Below are positions 17,341 through 24,577 of a DNA stretch of 64,000 nucleotides, piece by piece. The first letter of the stretch is position 1. Each line of letters begins with the position of its first letter. The notes under the pieces are model-generated. The model was not told the DNA's origin. It was given only the letters and a program-made list of their open reading frames with translations, and made no database searches. The DNA is from Streptomyces halobius (lineage in GTDB: Bacteria; Actinomycetota; Actinomycetes; Streptomycetales; Streptomycetaceae): positions 7,130,001 to 7,194,000 of the forward strand of contig NZ_CP086322.1 in NCBI RefSeq assembly GCF_023277745.1, given 5' to 3'. Made by a program: the position numbers and the translations under genes.

Positions 17341-17814
17341 GGGGGTGTTGGGAATCCGCGGGGGATTGCGCTGGATGAGTCGGTACAGCCGGATCAGTTG
17401 GTTTGGTCGGTTCAGCCGATTCGTTCGGTTTGGACGGTTGGGCTGGGCTGGTTGGTTCGGTTGTCTGGTCTGGTCTGGGCCGGCCGATTCGGCCGATTCG
17501 GTGAGACCGGCTGAGGATCCGGCGGGGCTGTCGGCGGCCGTTGGGGCCCTGTCGGAGTCTGTTGGGGCTGCGGGGTGTCCGCTGGGGGCTGCTGGGGGTC
17601 TGTCGACGTCTGTCGACGTCTGCCGAAGCCTGTCGGAGGCTGTCGGAGGCTGGCCGGAGAGCTGCCGAACGGTCCGCAGGGGCCTCGCCCTTGTCCGGTT
17701 TCCGGCGAAATCCCAGGTCAGCGTCGATTGTCAGTGGTGTACCTCACGATGGGGCCATACGGTCCCGAATCGGCATTCGGGCCCGAACCGGCATGCGACG
17801 ACAGGAGGTTCGTC
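17341..17814. other. keto-rich low-complexity spacer
   Basis: No gene is supported here. From about 17380 to 17680 the plus strand is strikingly rich in G and T and poor in A. It is built from degenerate repeats (TCGGTT, CTGGTCTGGTCTGG, GTCTGTCGACGTCTGTCGACG, TGTCGGAGGCTGTCGGAGGCTG). Near the next gene there is a hairpin CCCGAAT-CGGC-ATTCGGG at 17764-17781. An open reading frame crosses the stretch, but its Trp/Ser/Gly-rich translation looks like an artefact of the composition. Confidence 0.6.
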
Positions 17815-18298
17815 ATGGCAGCTCGTCCCACAGCGGGCGGCTCCGCTGCGTACGGTCCCCCGAGCGATGTCCACCCCGTCCTGCGGCGGACGGCAGCGCC
17901 ACCCGCCGCGCTCGATCTCCTCGCCAAGGCCCACCACGGCCTGGCCGAGGCACGGACCCTGGAAACCCCCAACGAGCGGTTCGCCACGGCTCATCTGGCC
18001 GCGCTGCGCACCGCCGCCGCCGTCCTCGCCGTGCGCGGCAGGCCGGAGCACGGTACGCCGCAGGCAGCGGATTCGTAGCGCCTGGGAGGTTCTCCCGGAG
18101 GTCGCTCCCGAACTCGCCGAATGGAGCGCTCTGTTCGCCGCCGGAGCCGCCCGCCGGGCCAAGGCGGAGGCGGGTATAGCCGGCGCGGCGAGCCGCCGCG
18201 ACGCCGACGATCTGCTGCGGGACGTGGGCATGTTCCTGCGCCTCGTGGAGCGGATGCTGCTGCTCCGGCCGTCCCTGCCGCCCCAGCGGGCGGGCTGA
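17815..18298 (+). pseudogene. SAV_6107-type HEPN-domain protein gene with a frameshift
   Basis: An ATG at 17815 with an AGGAGG ribosome binding site opens a frame reading HPVLRRTAAPPAALDLLAKA, NERFATAHLAALRTAAAVLA and then VRGRPEHGTPQAADS, ending at 18078. The expected second half is in the next frame, up to 18298: RIRSAWEVLPEVAPELAEW, AAGAARRAKAEAGI, and DADDLLRDVGMFLRLVERML. The two halves together match what I recall of a Streptomyces HEPN-like family of about 160 residues. The join must be near 18040-18060 and needs a +1 shift. This could be a real mutation, a sequencing error or programmed frameshifting. HEPN domains are often RNases or helical partners of nucleotidyltransferases, but no RxxxxH motif stands out. 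Confidence 0.7.
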
Positions 18299-18631
18299 GG
18301 GGAGGCTAGGGCGGGGCGCGGTCTTGGTGGGGGGAGCCTGGGCCTGGGGTGGTGCTGGGGTCCTGTGCTCGCGTCTGGGCCGGGTCTCGTCCGGGGGAGG
18401 AGGCGGGTGCGTCCGGGCGGAGGAGGGGTGTGGGGGTGGGTGGGGGCGGGGCCCCCGGGGGGAGAGAGGGAGAGGAAAAGAAGCGCCCCGCCCCCTGCCC
18501 CACACCCCATACAGCACCTGTGGAGACGCCAGCGCCGCAGGCTGCGGGCGTCTCGGAACGCGTTCCGGGCCCGGAACGCAATAGGGTGGTGAACACTAGA
18601 TGTTCATGCCCCCGCCGAGGAGCCACCCGCC
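18299..18631. other. G-rich spacer with a G-quadruplex motif and palindromes
   Basis: No gene is supported in these 333 bases. At 18432-18451 the plus strand reads as four G-runs (5, 3, 5 and 4 Gs) separated by single-base loops, an ideal parallel quadruplex. A purine tract follows (GGGGGGAGAGAGGGAGAGGAAAAG, split here as 18457-18480). The last 80 bases hold the palindromes described separately. Confidence 0.65.
18555..18606 (+). promoter_or_regulatory. stacked palindromes upstream of the methyltransferase
   Basis: Three symmetric sites lie within 52 bases: GGAACGCGTTCC (18555-18566), CGTTCCGGGCCCGGAACG (18561-18578, overlapping the first), and TGAACA-CTAGA-TGTTCA (18590-18606). They end 25 bases before the GTG. 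CTAGAT between the last arms could serve as a -10 box. They are likely regulator-binding sites, with no identified regulator. Confidence 0.5.
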
Positions 18632-19387
18632 GTGTCTGACCCGCTGCGCCCGCGCGCATCCCTTCGTACCGCCGTGGTCTGGGAGGTCCTCAAGGACGCC
18701 CTGGAGCGCCGGGTCAAGGCGTCCGGGCGTGCGGCCCTGGACGTCCTCGACACCGGAGGCGGCACCGGGAACTTCGCCGTGCCGGTGGCCCGCCTCGGCC
18801 ACCGCGTCACGGTCGTCGACCCCAGCCCCAACGCCCTCTTCGCCCTGGAACGCCGGGCCGCGGAGGCGGGCGTCGCCGACCAGGTGCGCGCCGTCCAGGG
18901 CGACGCGCACGGCCTCTTCGACGTCGTCGAGCGCGGCGGCTATGACACCGTGCTCTGCCACGGCGTGCTGGAGTACGTCGACGACCCGGCCGAGGGCGTC
19001 CGCCACGCCGTCGACGCGCTGCGCCCGGCCGGCACCCTCAGCCTGCTCGCCGCGGGCCTGGGCGGCGCCGTGCTCGCCCGCGCCCTCGCCGGGCATTTCA
19101 CCGAGGCCCGCCACGCCCTCACCGACCCGGCCGGCCGCTGGGGCGAGGGCGACCCGGTGCCCCGCCGGTTCACCGCCGAGCAGCTCACCGACCTGGTCTC
19201 CGGCACCGGCCTGACCGTCGGCGCGGTGCACGGCGTACGGGTCTTCGCCGACCTCGTCCCCGGCGTGCTGGTCGACACCGAGCCGGGCGCCATGGAGGCA
19301 CTCCTCGAACTGGAGGCGGCGGCCGCCGAGCAGCCCGCTCTCCACTCCGTCGCCACCCAGCTGCACGTCCTCGCCGAGCGCGAGTGA
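18632..19387 (+). CDS. class I SAM-dependent methyltransferase
   Basis: The protein has 251 residues. The SAM-binding glycine loop is ALDVLDTGGGTGNFAVPVARLG, followed by the acidic end of strand 2 (VTVVDPSPNALFALERRA), VQGDAHGLFDVV and the post-II motif GYDTVLCHGVLEYVDDPAEGV. The fold is that of UbiE/CmoM-type methyltransferases; the substrate cannot be read from the sequence. The GTG start has a GAGGAG ribosome binding site 10 bases upstream. It lies alone, with a 270-base gap to the next gene, and has unusual palindromes in its promoter region, so it may be under its own regulator. Confidence 0.85.
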   Translation: MSDPLRPRASLRTAVVWEVLKDALERRVKASGRAALDVLDTGGGTGNFAVPVARLGHRVTVVDPSPNALFALERRAAEAGVADQVRAVQGDAHGLFDVVERGGYDTVLCHGVLEYVDDPAEGVRHAVDALRPAGTLSLLAAGLGGAVLARALAGHFTEARHALTDPAGRWGEGDPVPRRFTAEQLTDLVSGTGLTVGAVHGVRVFADLVPGVLVDTEPGAMEALLELEAAAAEQPALHSVATQLHVLAERE

Positions 19388-19656
19388 CCGCACCACGTCC
19401 CGGACCACCGGCCCGACTGCCGGGTGCAGTCGGCCACAGGCCACCCGATCAGCCTCTTCTCCCCGTATGATCGGGGTACGACGTTCCGGCATGACGGACA
19501 GGCGGGTGGGGAATGCAGGCAGCACCACCACCGGCGGCCGCAGCGGCCCGGACAGTGAACTGGCGCAGAGGGGCGGGTTTCACGGGGGCGATTCCCTGCC
19601 TATCCTGAAGGGGTCGCACCCGGTCGCCCCCCGCGACCGACGAGTAGGAGGTCTCC

Positions 19657-20058
19657 GTGCCGCTCTCGGAGCACGAGCAGCGCATGCTCGAGCAGATGGA
19701 GCGAGCGCTGTACGCCGAAGATCCCAAGTTCGCGACAGCGCTTGAGGGAAGCGGGCTGCGCACGTACACCCGGCGACGGGTCTACCAAGCGGTCGCGGGC
19801 TTCCTGGTGGGTATCGGGCTGCTCATGGCCGGAATGGTCTGGCAGCAGATCTGGATCAGCGTGGTGGGCTTCCTCGTCATGCTCGGCTGCGCCGTACTCG
19901 CGGTCACCGGATGGCGTAAGGCCCCCAAAGCCGGTGAGCAACAGTCCGGCGCGGGCTCCGGGGGCACTGAGGCCCCCCGCCAGGCCAAGCAGCGGCGTTC
20001 GATCATGAACCGCATCGAGGACCGCTGGCAGCGACGCCGCGACGAACAAGGCCACTGA
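19657..20058 (+). CDS. DUF3040 membrane protein
   Basis: This is a 133-residue actinobacterial protein. It begins VPLSEHEQRMLEQMERALYAEDPKFATAL, the DUF3040 signature, then has two TM segments (VAGFLVGIGLLMAGMVW and WISVVGFLVMLGCAVLAVTGW), and ends in a basic tail (RSIMNRIEDRWQRRRDEQGH). The GTG is preceded by GGAGGT. The function is not established. Its conserved position beside the division cluster in Streptomyces hints at an envelope or division role, but that is only context. Confidence 0.85.
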   Translation: MPLSEHEQRMLEQMERALYAEDPKFATALEGSGLRTYTRRRVYQAVAGFLVGIGLLMAGMVWQQIWISVVGFLVMLGCAVLAVTGWRKAPKAGEQQSGAGSGGTEAPRQAKQRRSIMNRIEDRWQRRRDEQGH

Positions 20059-20724
20059 CTCCGCCGAGCGTCAGGGAATCGTGCCTTCGGGCCTGACCCG
20101 CGAATTGCCGCACAGCGGCCGCGGATCAGGCCCGAATCGCTGTCCGGTCCGCGTCGCCAACGACAATCCCCCCAGCCGCCGCGGGCAGCCGTTAGTCGAC
20201 GGTGACGCGATCCTTCGCGCCAAGTTTTCGCAGGTCTGTGCCCGGATTCTTGGTTTTCCGGGATTTCCCCCGCCCAGATTCTTGGCCCTCCGGGATTCTC
20301 CCTCGGCCCGAGTCCTTCGCTCCGCCCGGAAAACGTGAATATTTCCTCCGGAATGCGTCGTGAGAAGGCGTCCGTAAGAACTCTCGGGAAGAGCCCCGAG
20401 AGCCTGCCGCGAAGAGTTCTCCGCACGGAGGGGCGGGTGCCGGGAAATACGGCGACGCCGAGCAATGGCGAACGCCGAGAATGGCGAATGGCGATCGTGT
20501 AATGGCGGGCTTCGTGCGATGAGCGAACGCCCTGGGGTGACGTCAACACCGTGGAGTGGCGCCAATACCGTGCGAATGCGGGCCGAGCCATTTCCGTATG
20601 GCAGGGCCCCTGCCGTACGGGGCCGGTGCCCTACGCGAAACCGATTCCGTACGGCGGGTCGACGCGCCATCACGGCCGACGGCTGCCCCCGGTCGCAGCG
20701 CCGAGATCTCCCGCCCAACGCCCG
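20059..20724. other. empty convergent spacer with degenerate direct repeats
   Basis: No gene is supported in these 666 bases between two converging genes. It is less G/C-biased than its surroundings. It contains an imperfect direct repeat, GATTCTTGG followed by TCCGGGATT (20245 and 20277, period 32), and AATGGCGA repeats around 20464-20505. Minus-strand frames here translate into Arg-rich sequence with no recognisable domain. It may be a decayed gene. Confidence 0.5.
20594..20620. terminator. 12-bp hairpin in the convergent spacer
   Basis: CCGTATGGCAGG (20594-20605) pairs with CCTGCCGTACGG (20609-20620), with one G-U/A-C imperfection, across a GCC loop. It lies about 105 bases past the stop of the transglutaminase gene and is a plausible terminator for that minus-strand operon. 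There is no U-tract. Confidence 0.45.
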
Positions 20725-23151
20725 CTAAGCCCGCTGCCGTCCCGGGCGGAGGGCCGCCGCCGCGCGCCGGATCGCGATGACCGGGCGGCGGGTGGCGCAG
20801 CGGGCGACGAGGCCCGTCCAGCGGGCGGAGACGGCCCACAAGAGGCGGACGGCGGAGCGTGGGGCGAGGCGGGCGCGTAGCCGGAGGCCGCGGGTCGCCT
20901 TGGCGTGCAGTCCGGCGCGTATCCGTGTCACATCCGCGGCCAGACCGGAGGCCGGGCGCGGCTGCGGGGCGTACAGGGCCTGTTCCACCGCTGCCGCCAC
21001 CCGGCGGGTGGCGTCGGCGTCCTCCGGTGGCAGCTGCCCGACGCGTACGATCCGGGCGGCCGCCTTGCGCGGGGTCAGCGAATCGTCCGGCAGGATGCCG
21101 TAGTCCCAGCCGGTGTCCAGCAGCTCCCGCCAGGCGGCGAGGGTGGCCGCCGCCTCGTCCCCGCCCGGTCCGCCGCCCGCCAGTCTGCGGGACCGGGTGC
21201 GGATCCGCCACAGCAGGGGGAGCACGGGCAGCAGCAGGACGAGCAGCGCGGCGAGCGCGATCCCGGCGACGGTCCAGGCGGACGGCGGGCCGCCGTCCGA
21301 CGGGCCGGCACCCGACTCGGCCGGCACCGGGACGCACGCCGCGCTTCCGGGCCGCGCACCGGGGCCGCAGGTCGGGTCGGGGGAGGGCTCGGCCGACGGG
21401 GCGGAGGGCCGGCTCGGTTCCGGGGCGGGGCGGGCGGTGTCGCCGCTGTCCGCGGTGTCGGGATAGCTGTAGTCGGGGACGCTGCCGCGGCTCGGGGTCG
21501 GCTCGAAGCGGGTCCAGCCGACGCCCTCGAAGTACAGCTCGGGCCAGGCGTGCGCGTCCTTGAGACCGACCGATGTCGTGCCGTCCGGCTGCTTGGTGCC
21601 GGGGGTGAAGCCGACCGCGACCCGGGCCGGGATGCCCAGCGTCCGCGCCATCGCCGCCATCGAGAAGGAGAAGTGGACGCAGAAGCCCTCCTTCTGCTCC
21701 AGGAACCGGGCTATCGCCTCGGTGCCACTGCCCGCCCGGACCTCGGTGTTGTAGCTGAAGCCGCCGTAGAGCGCGAACCACTCCTGCAGCTTGACGGCCT
21801 TCTCGTAGGCGTTCCGTGTGCCGTGGGTGACCTTCCGTGCGGTCGCCCGCACCACGGGCGGCAGCGAGTCCGGCACCTCGGTGTACTCGCGCAGCAGCCG
21901 CTGGGGCGGTGCCGGGGCGTCGGCCAGCTGGCGGGGTGTGGGCCGTACCTGGAGGCTCTCGACCTGGTACTGCACTCCGCGGGTGTTCTGCCCGCGGTCG
22001 CCGACGAGGGTGCGGCCCTGGGGCTCGAAGCGCCAGCGGCCGGCGATGTCCACCCGGGACGCCGGGTAGGGCAGCGGCAGCCAGTTCTGGGCGTACCAGC
22101 CGGCGGTCGAGAGGGAGGTGTTGATCCTTTCGACGTCCACCCCGGGGCCGAGGCCGGGCGGTTGCGGCAGCCGGTCGGGGACGTCCGTGACCGTGCGCTC
22201 GGACGGTTTCCAGGCGGTGCCGTCGAACTGGTCCAGGGCGACGATCCGCAGATACAGGTCGCGGGTGTCGGTCGTGGTCGTGCGGTAGTTGAGGACTTCC
22301 TTGTCCTCCGGCTGGTTCAGGCTGTTCTGCAGCGACACCAGCGGGTTCACGGCGGAGATCGTGCCGCCGCCCCCAGGACCCTTGCCATCGCTCGTCCGGC
22401 CGAGCAGCCCGCCGCCCAGAGAGGGCAGCGCGGCGGGTACGACCAGCGCGATCCCGAGCACCAGGGCGCCGATCCTGCTGCCGGTGCGGAGCGGGGCCGG
22501 TGCCGGCCCGCCGGGATCCGCGACGCTCCGCCCACCGCCCGGGGCCGTGCCGCCCGCGGCGCCGAACACCCGGCCCCACTGGGACAGCCGGTCGCGGCCC
22601 TCGGCCAGCAGAAGCAGCAGATAGCCGGCCGCCGCGATCAGGAACCACAGCCAGCCCGAGCCGCCCTGGGACAGCCCGGCGGCCACCGAATAAAGGGCGA
22701 GCAGCGGCAGCCCGGCGGGAGCGGCGTTGCGGTAGGTGACCGCCAGCGCGTCCACGGCCAGGCCGATCACCAGCACACCGCCGACCAGCAGCAGCCGGAT
22801 GCCGGGTGTGACCGGGGCGGGGATGGCGTACCGGCCGACGTCCTGGACGCCGGCCTGCATCAGCCGGCCGAAGGCCGCGAGGGCGTCCGGCCCCGGCAGC
22901 AGCCCGCCGATCGCCTGGGCACGGGTGAAGAACAGGGTCATCAGCAGTACGCCGGTCAGTGCCTGGGCACCGATGGTCAGCGGCCTGGCCAGCGGGACCC
23001 GGCGGGCGAGCGCGCCCACGCCGGTCACGATCCCCAGCAGGATCACCGCCTCGAAGATCCAGCTGACCGGATCCACCAGCGGCAGCAGTGCGCAGGCCGC
23101 GCACAGCGTCGCCACCGCCGCGCACAGCGCCAGCCGCCTCCGCCCACTCAT
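20725..23151 (-). CDS. transglutaminase-like membrane protein (TgpA family, DUF3488 + Transglut_core + DUF4129)
   Basis: The protein has 808 residues. An N-terminal block of about six TM helices (DUF3488) is followed by an extracytoplasmic transglutaminase domain with the nucleophile in EGFCVHFSFSMAAMA (C491), the histidine in KDAHAWPELYF (H534), and FEPTP (E550) where many relatives have FDPTP. A Pro/Ser-rich linker, a further TM helix (AWTVAGIALAALLVLLLPVLP) and a cytoplasmic basic tail with a DUF4129-like region complete it. The ATG at 23151 has GAGGA 6 bases upstream. It closes the MoxR-DUF58-TgpA operon. The family acts in the periplasm or outside the membrane as crosslinking or proteolytic enzymes, and the substrate is unknown. 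Confidence 0.88.
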   Translation of the reverse strand: MSGRRRLALCAAVATLCAACALLPLVDPVSWIFEAVILLGIVTGVGALARRVPLARPLTIGAQALTGVLLMTLFFTRAQAIGGLLPGPDALAAFGRLMQAGVQDVGRYAIPAPVTPGIRLLLVGGVLVIGLAVDALAVTYRNAAPAGLPLLALYSVAAGLSQGGSGWLWFLIAAAGYLLLLLAEGRDRLSQWGRVFGAAGGTAPGGGRSVADPGGPAPAPLRTGSRIGALVLGIALVVPAALPSLGGGLLGRTSDGKGPGGGGTISAVNPLVSLQNSLNQPEDKEVLNYRTTTTDTRDLYLRIVALDQFDGTAWKPSERTVTDVPDRLPQPPGLGPGVDVERINTSLSTAGWYAQNWLPLPYPASRVDIAGRWRFEPQGRTLVGDRGQNTRGVQYQVESLQVRPTPRQLADAPAPPQRLLREYTEVPDSLPPVVRATARKVTHGTRNAYEKAVKLQEWFALYGGFSYNTEVRAGSGTEAIARFLEQKEGFCVHFSFSMAAMARTLGIPARVAVGFTPGTKQPDGTTSVGLKDAHAWPELYFEGVGWTRFEPTPSRGSVPDYSYPDTADSGDTARPAPEPSRPSAPSAEPSPDPTCGPGARPGSAACVPVPAESGAGPSDGGPPSAWTVAGIALAALLVLLLPVLPLLWRIRTRSRRLAGGGPGGDEAAATLAAWRELLDTGWDYGILPDDSLTPRKAAARIVRVGQLPPEDADATRRVAAAVEQALYAPQPRPASGLAADVTRIRAGLHAKATRGLRLRARLAPRSAVRLLWAVSARWTGLVARCATRRPVIAIRRAAAALRPGRQRA

Positions 23152-23167
23152 GCTGAATCCTCGCTCC

Positions 23168-23195
23168 GCTCGGCCCCGCATTCGCGAGGCACGCT
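23168..23195. repeat. copy of the GCTCGGCC..GCATTCGCGAGGC element
   Basis: This 28-base segment in the DUF58-transglutaminase spacer differs at only a few positions from 4678-4705 in the thiO-thiS spacer. It forms most of the same hairpin around an ATTC loop. Two unrelated operons carry it between adjacent genes. Confidence 0.65.
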
Positions 23196-23203
23196 CCGCT
23201 TGC

Positions 23204-24577
23204 TCATGCCCCGCCCTCCGCCGTGGTCGACGTCTCGGTCCCCGCCGTCGGCTCCAGGCGCACCCCGGCCCGGTCCGCCGTCCGCCACACGTCGGCGAGC
23301 GAGGCCCCGGGGGCCACCGGCAGTGCCGTCCAGCCCGCCTCGCGCAGCATCCGCAGCCGTTCGTCGAGCGGAACCTGGCCGCCGGAGAATCTGATCCCGC
23401 CGGGGCCCCGCGTCCAGTCGTCGTCGTCCAGGACGAAGGCGACGGCCGCGCTGCTGCGCTGCCGCATCCGCCCGGCGACCGCCGCCTGCTCCTCGTCCAG
23501 ATCGCCGAAGAACGCGATCAGCAGCCCTTCGTCGCCGCCGCGCAGCACGTCGTACGCCGCCGAGAGTCCCTCCTCCTCGGAGTGCTCGACGACGGCGAGG
23601 GTGTCCAGCAGCAGGCCCGCGGCGTCCGCGGACTCGGTACCGCCGGCGCCGTCCGGGCCGGGCACCGAGGCGCCGGTGTCGGTCAGCAGCCGTACCGAGA
23701 AACCCCGTTCCAGCAGGTGCAGGGCGACGGACGCGGCGCCCGTGACCGCCCACTCGAAGGCCGAGTCCGGTCCGGCGCCCCGGTGGGCCGTGTACCGGGT
23801 GTCGAGGAGCACCGAGCAGCGCGCCTTCTGCGGCTGCTCCTCCCTGCGGACCATCAGCTCGCCGTGCCGCGCGGTGGACCGCCAGTGGACCCGGCGCAGA
23901 TCGTCCCCATGGCGGTAGCCGCGCGGGATGACATCGTCCTCGCCGGCCAGCGCCAGGGAACGCTGCCGCCCGTCGCCGTACCCGGACACCTCGCCCGCCG
24001 GCCGGACCGCTGGCAGCGGCTCCACCCGGGGCACCACCGTCAGGATGTCGGAGGCGCTGAAGGAGCGGGTCATCTCGCACATGCCGAAGGGGTCGGAGAG
24101 GCGCAGCTGCAGCGGGCCCAGGGGGTAGCGTCCGCGCAGGTCGGAGCGGACGCGGTAGGTCACCTCGCGGCGGCCGCCGGGCTCCACCCGGTCCAGGACG
24201 AAGCGGGGCTGCGGCCCGAGGACGTACGGCACACGGTCCTGGAGCATCAGGACGCCGGTCGGCAGCCGGGAGACGTTCTCGACCAGCAGCCGGACCCGGG
24301 ATTCGGCGGTCGCGGGCACCCGGGCGGGCGAGAGCGTACGGCTGCCCGCGATGCGGTAACGGGTGCGGTGCAGCACGAGGACGCACACCAGCGGCAGCGC
24401 CGCCAGCAGCAGTCCGACCCGCAGCAGGTCCGCCTCTCCGAGGAAGTACGAGCACAGCGCGGCGGCCAGCCCGGCCGCCAGGAACGACCGGCCGCGTGTC
24501 GTCAGCCCCCCGAGGGCCGCCCGCAGACCGCCCTGCTCCGGTGCCCCCGTGTCGTCCCCGCTCCCCCCGTCGGACAT
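23204..24577 (-). CDS. DUF58 protein (VWA-like), MoxR partner
   Basis: The protein has 457 residues. After a short cytoplasmic segment it has two TM helices (SFLAAGLAAALCSYFLG and LLRVGLLLAALPLVCVLVL). The DUF58 core follows, with the signature GYRHGDDLRRVHWRSTARHGELMVRREEQ. A von Willebrand A-like domain follows (VLLDTRYTAH, with a conserved Asp-rich site). The ATG at 24577 shares one base with the MoxR stop codon (TGATG), so translation is coupled. MoxR-DUF58-transglutaminase sets are widespread; the ATPase is thought to act as a chaperone for the VWA-containing partner. The exact role in Streptomyces is not known. Confidence 0.88.
   Translation of the reverse strand: MSDGGSGDDTGAPEQGGLRAALGGLTTRGRSFLAAGLAAALCSYFLGEADLLRVGLLLAALPLVCVLVLHRTRYRIAGSRTLSPARVPATAESRVRLLVENVSRLPTGVLMLQDRVPYVLGPQPRFVLDRVEPGGRREVTYRVRSDLRGRYPLGPLQLRLSDPFGMCEMTRSFSASDILTVVPRVEPLPAVRPAGEVSGYGDGRQRSLALAGEDDVIPRGYRHGDDLRRVHWRSTARHGELMVRREEQPQKARCSVLLDTRYTAHRGAGPDSAFEWAVTGAASVALHLLERGFSVRLLTDTGASVPGPDGAGGTESADAAGLLLDTLAVVEHSEEEGLSAAYDVLRGGDEGLLIAFFGDLDEEQAAVAGRMRQRSSAAVAFVLDDDDWTRGPGGIRFSGGQVPLDERLRMLREAGWTALPVAPGASLADVWRTADRAGVRLEPTAGTETSTTAEGGA

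Noticed and set aside
17345-18298. 317-residue frame read as one protein
   Set aside because: Its first 200 residues come from low-complexity DNA. Only the last 75 residues are real, as the second half of the frameshifted HEPN-like gene.
20071-20718. 215-residue minus-strand frame in the convergent spacer
   Set aside because: Arg/Pro-rich, no ribosome binding site, poor codon bias and no family resemblance. It is treated as non-coding.
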